Of a stretch of DNA of 64,000 bases, positions 16,990-25,522 are shown piece after piece. Under the pieces are notes generated by a model. That model had not been told where the DNA came from and made no database searches. It was given only the letters and a program-made list of their open reading frames with translations. Source of the DNA: CAVVEQ01 sp963747315 (GTDB taxonomy: Bacteria > Chloroflexota > Anaerolineae > Anaerolineales > Anaerolineaceae); the NCBI GenBank assembly GCA_963747315.1, contig CAVVEQ010000013.1:806001-870000 (forward strand). Reading direction: 5' to 3'. How positions within the stretch are numbered: the first letter of the stretch is position 1; every line of letters starts with the position of its first letter. Both the position numbers and the translations under genes were made by a program.

Positions 16990-18690
16990 TTATGAACAGG
17001 GAACCAATCGCATTATTAAATTACTGTTGGCAGGTAAAGATTCGATCGGGATAACTTCATCGAAACCGCCATCTCTGTTAGCTTCGATATTCGCAAACGT
17101 GGAATCCCCAAAGATCGATTGAGTGGAATAACACCCCTTCAACGGACCTTCTTTCAGAAAAAGAGTGGTATTGGGGATATCTTCGTTGGCAAGGTTGACT
17201 ACGACCAGGACCGTTTCCTGGGTGCTAGACCGCAGCATTGCAAAAACCCTTCGATTACCGGTTTCCACCATGTGAAGGTCACCACCACGAAGAGCGGGGT
17301 GATCACGACGAATGCCGATCATCGTCCGATAATGCGAAATAAGTGACGCAGGATCATTGAGTTGCGCGGCGACATTCACTCCTCCAGGATCAGAATTGAT
17401 CGGCTCCCAAGGTATGTGTGTTGTAAAACCTGCTTGTTCTTCAGACGACCATTGCATCGGTGTGCGAATGCGGGGATCCGGTTTTTCCCCCGTCATGCCA
17501 ATCTCCTCCCCATAATACATGAATGGAGTACCTGGCAATGTAAACAGGATCGTCGCAGCAGATTTTGCTTTGGATGCATCCCCCGAGAAACTGTTCATTG
17601 CCCGAACCATATCATGGTTGGTCAGGAAATTCGCCATACCGGTTCCGTTCTTGAAAAGCGGAAAATCCTTAACTAGCACTATGTTCAACTGCTCAGCTAC
17701 TCGGCCACCAGCTGCGGAGGTGATCGCTTTGGCGAGATCAAAGTCAAAAGCGAGATCCAACTCGTCCCCTTGCACGTAACTCCCTGCCTGCTGTGAGCTG
17801 TTCCAAATTTCTCCCACTAAAAGAGTGTCTGGATTGATTTTTTTGATAAATTTTCTTATTCGTTGATACCATGCGTGGGTACTTTGGGTATTATCCTGGC
17901 GCTGCCCCTCTTCGACCAAGTACTGGGCTGCATCAAGACGAAAACCATCCACCCCCATCTCAATAATCCAGTACTCAATCACGCTTTCCAACTCAGTAGT
18001 GACGGTTGGATTATTAAAGTTCAGATCCGGCATACCTGCATTGAAAATGCCGTAATAGTATTTCCCGTTTTCACCTTTATGCCAGACTCGCTCATTAAGC
18101 GGACCTTTGTAACCCGGTTCCTGTTCACTCCATACATAATAGTCCGCGAAAGCAGGATCGTCGTTGATGGAACTGAGGAACCACGGATGTTGATTCGAAG
18201 TGTGATTTATGGGCAGATCCAGAATGACCTTCAATCCCCTCATGTGTGCCTCAGAGACCAACCGGCGAAAATCCTCTTCTGTCCCGTATTCAGGGTTTAT
18301 CGCCATAAAATCAGTAACATCATAACCGTGATATGAAGTAGCTGGAAAAATCGGCATCAGCCAGATCGCATCTACTCCAAGGTCCGATTTCGACTCTGGG
18401 TCTCCGTCATTGAGATAGTCTAATTTTGATATCAAACCATTGATATCCCCAATTCCATCGCCGTCTGTATCCTTGAAGCTGCGAATAAAGATTTCGTAAA
18501 TCACCGCATCCTGCCACCAGTCAGCATCTTCTTTTTGATCGTAAAGTTGCGGAAATTCAATCTTATGATCATTCTGACCAACGAACGAATTGTACCCATC
18601 TGTGAAAGAGCAAGCCTGGATGATAAAAAAAAGTGCGAAAACGATAATGTGAATTATTTTTTTATCAAATCGGTGGGGATTTGCATTCAT
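16990..18690 (-). CDS. Secreted GH13 alpha-amylase-family lipoprotein
   Basis: The protein of about 566 residues begins with a basic N terminus, a hydrophobic stretch and a lipobox ending IIQAC, so it should be anchored outside the membrane. The catalytic domain starts WWQDAVIYEIFIRSFKD and shows DLPINHTS, GFRLDAAQY (nucleophile Asp), VGEIWN (acid/base Glu) and LTNHDM (third acid), followed by PGTPFMYYGEEIGM. It probably cleaves alpha-glucans or transfers glucosyl units at the cell surface, feeding the neighbouring malEFG importer. The ATG at 18690 is preferred over TTG at 18696 because it lies six bases after an extended -10 box. The nucleoside kinase gene follows closely. Confidence 0.88.
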   Translation of the reverse strand: MNANPHRFDKKIIHIIVFALFFIIQACSFTDGYNSFVGQNDHKIEFPQLYDQKEDADWWQDAVIYEIFIRSFKDTDGDGIGDINGLISKLDYLNDGDPESKSDLGVDAIWLMPIFPATSYHGYDVTDFMAINPEYGTEEDFRRLVSEAHMRGLKVILDLPINHTSNQHPWFLSSINDDPAFADYYVWSEQEPGYKGPLNERVWHKGENGKYYYGIFNAGMPDLNFNNPTVTTELESVIEYWIIEMGVDGFRLDAAQYLVEEGQRQDNTQSTHAWYQRIRKFIKKINPDTLLVGEIWNSSQQAGSYVQGDELDLAFDFDLAKAITSAAGGRVAEQLNIVLVKDFPLFKNGTGMANFLTNHDMVRAMNSFSGDASKAKSAATILFTLPGTPFMYYGEEIGMTGEKPDPRIRTPMQWSSEEQAGFTTHIPWEPINSDPGGVNVAAQLNDPASLISHYRTMIGIRRDHPALRGGDLHMVETGNRRVFAMLRSSTQETVLVVVNLANEDIPNTTLFLKEGPLKGCYSTQSIFGDSTFANIEANRDGGFDEVIPIESLPANSNLIMRLVPCS

Positions 18691-18696
18691 ATTCAA

Positions 18697-18705
18697 ATTC
18701 TATCA
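18697..18705 (-). promoter_or_regulatory. Extended -10 leaderless promoter for the GH13 lipoprotein gene
   Basis: TGA followed by TAGAAT on the minus strand ends six bases before the ATG at 18690. No ribosome site is present, consistent with a leaderless message. Confidence 0.5.
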
Positions 18706-18840
18706 TCACCAACGTATGGTGTTTTGATTAATTAGGCTGTGAAATTTATCTTCCTTCTTCCAAGTGTTCAAGCTGAGACCGAAACCCAAATACGTATTAA
18801 GGATTTGGGATAAATCCAGCAACAATTACCGCCACAACTT

Positions 18841-18867
18841 AAAAAAGGGTGCCCTGTTTGGGCACCC
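18841..18867 (-). terminator. Intrinsic terminator of the malEFG operon
   Basis: GGGTGCCC (18847-18854) and GGGCACCC (18860-18867) form an 8-bp stem with a five-base loop. On the minus strand it is followed immediately by six T residues, a textbook intrinsic terminator placed 18 bp after the malG stop. Confidence 0.85.
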
Positions 18868-18884
18868 AATACGACGAATTTTTA

Positions 18885-19706
18885 TTATTTCACGCTTCCG
18901 ACTACCAATCCGCTAACGATATATTTCTGCAATAACAGGTAGACAATTCCCACCGGTAACGCAACCATCAATGCCATGGCAGCGAATGCAGACCAGGGAG
19001 TATCTCCGGAGAATTGACCTACCATATTCCAAAGTGCCATCGCCAGGGTAAATGACTTTGGCTGGGTTAAGAATTGCCAAGAAATAACAAATTCAGTCCA
19101 GCCGGTTAAAAATCCGAGGAAGAAAGTTACAGCCAGGGCAGGAGTGGCTAATGGCAGAATAATATTGATAAACGTTTGATTGTAAGAAGCTCCGTCGATC
19201 CTGGCTGCTTCAGATAGGTCTGTTGGAATTGTATCCAGGTACCCTTTTAGATTCCAGATCGAAAACGGCAGGCTGCCAGATAACATTGCTACACCGACCC
19301 CGATTAGCGAGTTTCGTAAATTAAAATCCATCACTTGCACCCGGTTCAACATGACGAAAAGAGGTGCCAGAGTGGCAATGGAGGGCAGCATAAGAACAGT
19401 GATTATGGCGATCATCACAATCCGTCTCCCCCGAAAATCAAAGCGTGAAAGGATATATGCGCAACTCACACCCACCGCTACAGAAAATAGTGCGACAGTG
19501 CCAGCCAGCATAAGCGAGTTGAATGCCAGCTGAGCGAAGGAGACCGGGTTGTTGGTTGGTTGGCGGATGACGCGCTCGAAAGCTTGTAAGGATAACTCCG
19601 GAGGAAAAAGCTCCCTTGGGCGAGCAATATCCCTTGCATCTAGCGACATACCAACAATCCATAGGATTGGGAATAGAACAACAAGGGAGATGAATAGGCA
19701 GATCAA
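18885..19706 (-). CDS. Sugar ABC transporter permease, MalG type
   Basis: This is the second permease of a carbohydrate ABC importer (CUT1 family). About six hydrophobic segments are visible and the cytoplasmic EAA loop reads EAARIDGASYNQTFINIILP, which contacts the ATPase. The open frame begins with TTG at 19706, but upstream sequence in the same frame after the malF stop reads ESSRQIVSQ with no ATG; an out-of-frame ATG at 19735 suggests a one-base error near the start, with the true start at 19735. The gene ends at a strong terminator. No ATPase gene is nearby, so a shared MsmK/MalK-type ATPase elsewhere is presumed. Confidence 0.88.
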   Translation of the reverse strand: MICLFISLVVLFPILWIVGMSLDARDIARPRELFPPELSLQAFERVIRQPTNNPVSFAQLAFNSLMLAGTVALFSVAVGVSCAYILSRFDFRGRRIVMIAIITVLMLPSIATLAPLFVMLNRVQVMDFNLRNSLIGVGVAMLSGSLPFSIWNLKGYLDTIPTDLSEAARIDGASYNQTFINIILPLATPALAVTFFLGFLTGWTEFVISWQFLTQPKSFTLAMALWNMVGQFSGDTPWSAFAAMALMVALPVGIVYLLLQKYIVSGLVVGSVK

Positions 19707-19736
19707 CTGTGAAACGATTTGCCGGGAAGACTCATT

Positions 19737-20778
19737 TTACGATACATCGTAACGCTCCGTTGCCCTGGTGGCATAGTTGGTGAGAAGAGTCAAACCGAGC
19801 AGGATAAGGAAGATCAGCACACTGAAAGCAGCTGCCATCCCATACATCCTCTGGCCATTAACCAAGTTAAAGGTTGTCACCACCATGATCTCGGTTTGCC
19901 GCAGCGGACCACCTCCCGAGATAAAGAAAATCAGATTGAAAAGATTAAATGTTGTGATCATCCCGTACATGATTGCAGGGACCATAGCTGGACGGAGCAA
20001 GGGGACGGTGATATTAAAGAAAGACTGAACGCTGCTTGCACCATCAATATTGGCTGCTTCATAATAATCATCCGATATACTTTGCAGAGCACCAGTCGCA
20101 ACAACAGTCATGAAAGGCCACCCAAGCCAGACATTGGCGAAAAGAAGCGCAAAGTAAGATAGTGGTAGAGGCATCCCGGGTAAAAACCAGGGAATAGGGG
20201 GGTCCACCTGGTCCAGCCAACGGATCATAAATTGTTCTGGTGGAATGCCGAACAAGCTGCCGATATTTTGCAAGGCGATATTTATCGCACCAAAATTAGG
20301 ATCATACATGTTTCGCCAAACGGTCGCAATTACGAGGGTGGGAAGTACCATGGGTAGGATGAAAATAGCTCGGTAGATCCCTTTAAACCATAAACCCCTT
20401 TGATTGAGTAGAACTGCGATGAGAACACCGAGAACCACATGGAAAATTACATTCGTGATTGTCCAGAATAAATTAAAAGCGAGCAATTTTAAAAAGTTAA
20501 AAATTCGGTAATTTTGCTGCAAGTTTTCCGGTAAAAATATCGCTGTAATTTTGGAACCACACATTATTTGGGGGCGCAGCATCCCAACGTAGATTAGTGA
20601 TTCCGTAATCCGTAAAAGACATCCAAAACTGATAAATCAGGGGAATGAAGGTGATGATTCCCATGATGAACAAAGCTGGAAAAAGATAGATGATGATATT
20701 CCGGCTGGTATCGTTGCGAACCCACCACCGTTCAAAATTGGATGGCTTTTTATCTGAGAATGTCGTTGGGGATGTCAT
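19737..20778 (-). CDS. Sugar ABC transporter permease, MalF type (frameshifted)
   Basis: The first frame starts at the ATG 20778 behind GGAGG and covers the N-terminal TM segment (IIIYLFPALFIMGIITFIPL) and NYSDIFTGK; a one-base shift near 20515 then continues LQQNYRIFNFLKLLAFN in the other frame to the end, which includes the EAA loop EAANIDGASSVQSFFNITVP. The reconstructed protein is about 347 residues with the usual six or more TM segments of CUT1 MalF-type permeases. It pairs with the MalG-type permease downstream and the binding lipoprotein upstream. The shift sits in an AT-rich run and is likely a sequence error. Confidence 0.86.
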
Positions 20779-20831
20779 TCTTAAAACCTCCAATCATAAT
20801 GTCAATAAAAGTATATTCTTGCGTTCCTCTG

Positions 20832-20864
20832 AAAAAAGGAGCGCTGACTTTCATCAGCGCTCCT
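20832..20864 (-). terminator. Intercistronic hairpin/partial terminator between malE and malF
   Basis: AGGAGCGCTGA (20837-20847) and TCAGCGCTCCT (20854-20864) form a perfect 11-bp stem with a six-base loop, followed on the minus strand by six T residues. It lies 15 bp after the malE stop and before malF, a common way to keep the binding protein more abundant than the permeases through partial termination or 3'-end protection. Confidence 0.82.
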
Positions 20865-20879
20865 GTACCTGGTATAAGG

Positions 20880-22055
20880 TTATTTGCCGTTTGCGGTATT
20901 CATTGCCGCGCAGGCATCAGCGACAGCCTGCTCGGGAGCGACAGTTCCTTCCATGACCTTCACCCACATATCACCAAAGGGAGTCCAGAAATTGGAGAAT
21001 TCTTTGGATTGCGGGCGAACAAAGGCGGTGCTGTTAGCGTTGACAAAACCCTGAACAAATGGATCAGAGATAGTGACATCAGTTCTCACAGGAATATGGC
21101 CTGCCTGGTCCATGTAGATCTGTTCGGATTCTTTGTTGGTGAGGAAGAGTGCCAGGTCGACTGCAGCTTGCTGTTCTTTGCTGTTCGGATTGATATAGAA
21201 CCCATCAATACCGATCAATGGAGCAGATGCAGCAGTTCCTGTAGGCAATGGAACCACACCCAACTTATCCCCAAGGTCTTTCTTGTAATCACCAAGAGCC
21301 CAGGGGCCATTTGGCCAGAAGGCGGTTTCGCCAGCGCGGAATGGAGCTTCGGCAGCACCGTAGTCTGTCGAAACCTGAGCTCCGGCTTCTTTCAATGACA
21401 GGAGGTAATTCGCAGCTTCCACCCAGCCACCTTGATCCGCGATGCATTTTCCGGTGTCGTCCATCAATTTTCCACCAAATGAACCCGGCCAACCAAAGAA
21501 GTGATAGGCACCATTGAAGAGAGTGATCTTTGCGCCATCTTTGACAGCCATCAGAAGATCATCTGTGGTTGCAGGGGCATCCTTGACAAAATCTTTGTTG
21601 TAGTACAGCGCTACTGCTTTCGCAGATTCGGGGACACCGTAGATCTTGCCTTCGACGGTCATACCACCAACACCCTGCTCCGTGATTTTGTCCAGTTTCC
21701 CGCTGACCAAATCTGTGATATCAGCCACCAATCCTGCGCGGACCTGGTCGCCAAGGGAATCGTTCGGTGCAACATACAAATCTGGGCCGCCACCTGCAGC
21801 AACTTCGGTCTGATATTTATTGAAGATTTGATCGAAGGGAACCTGCAGAACATCGATGGTCCAGTCCGGGTAGGCTTTCTTGGCGTTTTCAATAATTGTT
21901 GCCAAGGCAGCTTCTTCAGCGGAACCAGTCTGGTACGCATGCCAGAGAGTGACCGTTTTTGGACCCATCGAAGCAGGCTGCCCACCACCGCAAGCTGCCA
22001 GAATAAACGCGGCGATCATCAAGACGCTAATTATGGGTAACAACTTCTTATTCAT
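20880..22055 (-). CDS. Sugar ABC transporter substrate-binding lipoprotein, MalE type
   Basis: The 391-residue protein has a signal peptide with lipobox FILAAC followed by a Gly/Pro linker, so it is lipid-anchored outside the membrane. The mature part begins VTLWHAYQTGSAEEAAL and contains AAGGGPDLYVAPND and VEGKIYGVPESAKAVALYYN, all typical of maltose/maltodextrin-type (SBP1) binding proteins. A ribosome site AAGGAG precedes the ATG. It is the first gene of the malEFG operon and has a probable promoter with an overlapping inverted repeat about 150 bp upstream. The adjoining secreted GH13 enzyme suggests maltodextrin as ligand, but this is inferred. Confidence 0.9.
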   Translation of the reverse strand: MNKKLLPIISVLMIAAFILAACGGGQPASMGPKTVTLWHAYQTGSAEEAALATIIENAKKAYPDWTIDVLQVPFDQIFNKYQTEVAAGGGPDLYVAPNDSLGDQVRAGLVADITDLVSGKLDKITEQGVGGMTVEGKIYGVPESAKAVALYYNKDFVKDAPATTDDLLMAVKDGAKITLFNGAYHFFGWPGSFGGKLMDDTGKCIADQGGWVEAANYLLSLKEAGAQVSTDYGAAEAPFRAGETAFWPNGPWALGDYKKDLGDKLGVVPLPTGTAASAPLIGIDGFYINPNSKEQQAAVDLALFLTNKESEQIYMDQAGHIPVRTDVTISDPFVQGFVNANSTAFVRPQSKEFSNFWTPFGDMWVKVMEGTVAPEQAVADACAAMNTANGK

Positions 22056-22110
22056 ATCTTTTTCTCCTTTTGATTATTCTTTCGACGAACGTAATGTGAG
22101 CTCGATGATA

Positions 22111-22137
22111 TTACTTCTCCAAATACCTTTTGCTCAT
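22111..22137 (-). other. Possible leader ORF upstream of malE
   Basis: An eight-codon frame MSKRYLEK with stop lies within the predicted malE leader. It is preceded by the strong anti-16S-matching AAGGAGGTG, but that sequence is closer to the ATG than is optimal. It may be only a fortuitous ORF; function is unsupported. Confidence 0.2.
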
Positions 22138-22206
22138 CACCTCCTTCAAAAAAGAATAACATTTATCAGATATGTCATTTTGGGTAATGGAATCTTGTCT
22201 ATTGCG

Positions 22207-22229
22207 ATTATATCAACAATATTTATTGT
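22207..22229 (-). promoter_or_regulatory. malE promoter with overlapping inverted repeat
   Basis: TGATATAAT (22207-22215, minus strand) is a perfect extended -10 element. Immediately upstream, inside the spacer, ACAATA-AA-TATTGT (22216-22229) is a perfect 6-2-6 inverted repeat and a plausible repressor site. Predicted initiation near 22200 leaves a leader of about 145 nt. The rest of 22056-22311 shows only this and the lipM promoter. Confidence 0.45.
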
Positions 22230-22298
22230 AGCATTAAATCTTTTTTATTATCTTTTTTATCCAGTTTTGGCGCATCATTTTTCATGTTCCAGACAAGC

Positions 22299-22304
22299 TA
22301 TAAT
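22299..22304 (+). promoter_or_regulatory. Leaderless -10 box for the lipM/lplA-like gene
   Basis: A perfect TATAAT ends seven bases before the ATG at 22312, the same spacing as at scpA and the UbiA-family gene. No ribosome site lies between. Confidence 0.55.
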
Positions 22305-22311
22305 TCAGCAA

Positions 22312-23160
22312 ATGTCTCTCTTGGAGTACACAAGACCTTCCACAACCCCCTGGCGCTTGATCATCTCATCGTCCTCCTCGGGGGATTGGAACATGGCGGT
22401 TGATGAAACTCTCATGGATTCAGCTGTTCAAAACGGTTCACCCCCCACCCTCCGTCTTTTCGCCTGGGAACCAGCCTGCCTAAGCCTGGGGTATGCGCAG
22501 AGCCATGCTGACATTAATGCAGACTCGCTCAGCGAGCGTGGCTGGACGCTCGTCCGGCGCCCCACCGGAGGGAGAGCAATTCTGCACACAGACGAGATAA
22601 CCTACTCCATCACCGGTCAAATTGAGGATCCCATTTTCCACGGATCGATCCTGGAAAGTTATTGCCGATTATCTGCTGCTTTATTAGCTTCGACCGCCAT
22701 TCTTGGTGCGAAAGCAGATGTACAGGAAGTCAAAGACCCAACACTGCAAAATGGGATCACAGATGCGGTATGTTTCGAGGTCGCCTCAAATTACGAAATC
22801 ACCTGCGAGGGGAAAAAACTAATCGGCAGCGCACAGGCTCGCAGGAACCGCGGATTTCTCCAACATGGCTCTTTGCCGCTCTACGGCAATCTGGATCGGA
22901 TCAATGAGGTAATCTGTTATCCTTCCTTGGATGAAAGGGACGCAGCGAAAACACGCCTTCTGGCGCATGCCACTACGCTCGAAAACATATTAGGTTACCA
23001 GGTGAGCTGGCAGCAGGCCGCGGATGCTTTCGTGGCTGGCTTTCAACAGGCACTAGGAATAGAATTTTTCCGATCAGATTTATCAATCCTGGAAACAGAG
23101 AGGGCAAAACAATTGGTAATGGAAAAGTACGGAAACACGGATTGGATTTATCGCCGGTGA
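22312..23160 (+). CDS. Lipoate-protein ligase A family protein, probably LipM-type octanoyltransferase
   Basis: The 282-residue protein has the BPL/LplA/LipB fold with MAVDETLMD near the start, VRRPTGGRAILHTDEITYS (lipoyl-pocket motif, residues about 81-99) and CEGKKLIGSAQARR near 165-178. A cysteine in DAVCFEVASNYEI at about residue 154 sits where the catalytic Cys of LipM octanoyltransferases lies, so transfer of octanoyl from acyl carrier protein to a target such as GcvH is favoured over ATP-dependent lipoate ligation. The frame is open far upstream, but the ATG at 22312 gives the family N terminus and follows a -10 box. A lipoylated glycine cleavage H protein would link it to the GcvT fusion. 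Confidence 0.85.
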   Translation: MSLLEYTRPSTTPWRLIISSSSSGDWNMAVDETLMDSAVQNGSPPTLRLFAWEPACLSLGYAQSHADINADSLSERGWTLVRRPTGGRAILHTDEITYSITGQIEDPIFHGSILESYCRLSAALLASTAILGAKADVQEVKDPTLQNGITDAVCFEVASNYEITCEGKKLIGSAQARRNRGFLQHGSLPLYGNLDRINEVICYPSLDERDAAKTRLLAHATTLENILGYQVSWQQAADAFVAGFQQALGIEFFRSDLSILETERAKQLVMEKYGNTDWIYRR

Positions 23161-23168
23161 GTGATCGA

Positions 23169-24231
23169 ATGAGATTGCTGGTTAAGCAAATTATGATTTT
23201 TTTTCAATCCAAAGGACCGGCGTCAAGCTCATTGGCCGCTATTCTGCTTTTCACCCTGTCATTAACTGCGTGCAACATTCTCCCGGGTTCGAATAAAATT
23301 ACTCCGACTTCCTCACCTGATGTTTTCAATTCCCCTACCCCATCACCGATCGGATCCGCGGAGAATCCTTTGGTACTGGGATTTATAAATACACAAAATG
23401 ATCCTGCCATCATCACCGCAGGGAATGCTGTGCGGGATGATTTGGCGGCTTTTTCTCTGTTATCCACCAGGGCGATTTTTTATCCTGATTACAAAGCACT
23501 TATTGATGATATCGCAACCGGGAAAGCGCATGTCATCTGGCTTCCTCCGGCAACTTATATCCATGCTCACGATCGAGGGCTCGCAACGATCAGCTTGCTC
23601 TCCAACCATTTCGGGGTGTATTCCTACGGAACCAGGTTCCTCGCAAATCAAGCGAGTGGGTTTTCTCTGGGATTCGATCCGGTTTCCGGAACGAATCGTT
23701 CAACCACCGAACAATCCCTGGCTCAATTAAAAGATAAACGCCCCTGCTGGGTGGGTTTGGACTCACTATCCGGGTACTATGTTCCATTAGGCATTATTGA
23801 ATGAGAATAAAATCCCGGTTTTGCCCGGCGCGTTCCTGCAAAACCATCCTGCGGTGGTTAGGGCGCTATATATCCGCGGTATTTGCGATTTTGGGGTTAC
23901 ATTCTCACATCTTGGCGACCCGCGCACCGCCTCCTCGGTATTATCCGATCTGACCGATTCACTTGACCAGATTCCGGTCATCTACCAGACGGATGCCATC
24001 ATCCCGAACCTTGGGCTTGCGTATTCCTACAACGTTCCAATGGAATTTCGCAAGCTTCTGGATGAATATTATATTTCAAGCATAAAAAACGATCAGGATC
24101 GACAAACACTTACAAACGCATTAAATTATGAGATCCAGGATGTTCAGAAGGTCGATGATTCTGTCTACGACCGGCTTAGGGAATTACTGAAAGCGTCCGG
24201 CGCGGATAACCAATCGCTGGTTGGCTGGTAA
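23169..24231 (+). CDS. PhnD/SsuA-like substrate-binding lipoprotein (frameshifted)
   Basis: The ATG at 23169, 8 bp after the lipM stop, starts a signal peptide with lipobox LSLTAC and a Ser/Thr/Pro linker. The mature domain has LVLGFINTQNDPAI, ATGKAHVIWLPPATYIHA and, after a one-base shift near 23793, LPGAFLQNHPAVVRALYIRG and the C-terminal lobe. This is the periplasmic-binding type II fold of phosphonate/phosphite-type (PhnD) ABC receptors. The first frame ends in a TGA right where the second begins (PLGIIE against NENKIP), so one sequence error explains the split. Full length is about 350 residues. No permease or ATPase is adjacent, so the transporter partner and ligand are unknown. Confidence 0.78.
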
Positions 24232-24252
24232 AATACCCAAAAGAATTTTAAA

Positions 24253-24900
24253 TTGCGTAAATATATTGTTATGTTTCTTATTACCTTACTCATCCTGCTA
24301 ATGCTGGGGGTTTTGATCCTTGGTATTCCACGGTTGATCACCGGTTTTTACTCTAACCCGAGGATCACCTCCGTTTCAGAGGCAGCCTCCGAGAGAGTCG
24401 CCATCGTTTTTGGCGCAGGGTTACGCCGGGATGGAACTCCGACCACCATTTTGCGTGACCGGGTGGAAACTGCTGTTGCACTCTATCGCCAGGGAAAAGT
24501 GGAAAAACTCCTTTTCAGCGGGGATAACAGTTACATTGATTACAACGAACCTGGCTCTATGAAAGAATATGCCATGTCCCTTGGTGTCCCCGAAACTGAT
24601 ATTGTTCTTGATTTTGCCGGAAGGCGAACTTACGATACATGTTACCGGGCGCAGGAGATCTTTGGTCTCGAAAAAGCGCTTCTGGTCACCCAGCCCTACC
24701 ATCTACCCCGAGCTGTTTTCACCTGCAACATGCTGGGGCTGGAAAGTTCGGGGGTTTACGCGGATAATTATCCTTACAGGAAAATCTCCCTCGGCTTTTG
24801 GAACCTCCGGGAATTGCCGGCAACCCTGGTTGCGCTTTGGGAGTTATTCGTCACAAAACCTCAACCGATACTGGGAGATAAAGAACCAATATTTTATTAA
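24253..24900 (+). CDS. SanA/YdcF-like DUF218 membrane protein
   Basis: The 215-residue protein has one N-terminal TM segment (MFLITLLILLMLGVLILG) and an extracytoplasmic DUF218 domain with AIVFGAGLRRDGTPTTILRD, LLFSGDNSY, and VTQPYHLPRAVFTC, the layout of SanA/ElyC/YdcF proteins linked to envelope integrity in other bacteria. The frame begins with TTG at 24253; an ATG at 24271 inside the TM segment is the alternative. It follows the PhnD-like gene by 21 bp, probably in the same operon. The molecular activity of this family is poorly defined and is not inferred here. Confidence 0.82.
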   Translation: MRKYIVMFLITLLILLMLGVLILGIPRLITGFYSNPRITSVSEAASERVAIVFGAGLRRDGTPTTILRDRVETAVALYRQGKVEKLLFSGDNSYIDYNEPGSMKEYAMSLGVPETDIVLDFAGRRTYDTCYRAQEIFGLEKALLVTQPYHLPRAVFTCNMLGLESSGVYADNYPYRKISLGFWNLRELPATLVALWELFVTKPQPILGDKEPIFY

Positions 24901-24916
24901 TCCGTAAGGAACCTCA

Positions 24917-25501
24917 ATGAATCGAAAAGATGCTTTCTCCATCGTCAGTGAATATATAAAAAATCAAAATCTGGTTAACCATATGCTCGCCGTGGAAGCA
25001 GGCATGGTTTTCTATGCCCGGGAACTAGGCCAGGATGTGGAAATCTGGCAGGTGACCGGCTTGTTGCATGATTTTGATTGGGAGATCCACCCGACTCTAC
25101 CCGATCATCCGCTTAAAGGCGCGCAAATCTTGCGGGAGAAGGGTGTCCCTGAGGTGATTGTGCGTGCGATCCTTAGTCATTCCAATCTCCCGGAATACCC
25201 CAGGGAAACCCTGTTGGAAAAAGCGCTATTCGCTTGTGACGAGATCACTGGTTTAATCACCGCCGTCGTTCTCGTTCGGCCATCCCGGTCCCTGTACGAC
25301 CTCGAACCATCCTCAGTGAAGAAGAAATGGAAGGATAAAGCCTTCGCAGCTGGAGCCAACCGTGAAGAAATGGAAGCTGGAGCTCATGAATTTGGTATTG
25401 AGCTATGGACACATGTCGAAAACATGATCAAAGCCATGCGACCCATCGCTCCCGTCCTGGGGTTGGCTGGAAATCTCAATCCGGATGGTTCTCCAACCTA
25501 A
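24917..25501 (+). CDS. HD-domain hydrolase
   Basis: The 194-residue protein is an HD-superfamily metal-dependent phosphohydrolase. The first His is in LVNHMLAVEAGM, the HD pair in TGLLHDFDWEIHP, a further His in AILSHSN and the distal Asp in ALFACDEITGLI. Such short HDIG-like proteins often act on nucleotides or phosphate esters; the substrate is unknown. A ribosome site AAGGAACC lies before the ATG, 16 bp after the SanA-like gene, making this the last gene of the rightward lipM cluster. It is convergent with the gyrase-like gene. Confidence 0.85.
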   Translation: MNRKDAFSIVSEYIKNQNLVNHMLAVEAGMVFYARELGQDVEIWQVTGLLHDFDWEIHPTLPDHPLKGAQILREKGVPEVIVRAILSHSNLPEYPRETLLEKALFACDEITGLITAVVLVRPSRSLYDLEPSSVKKKWKDKAFAAGANREEMEAGAHEFGIELWTHVENMIKAMRPIAPVLGLAGNLNPDGSPT

Positions 25502-25522
25502 GAGCGCGCAGGTTTTCAATTA

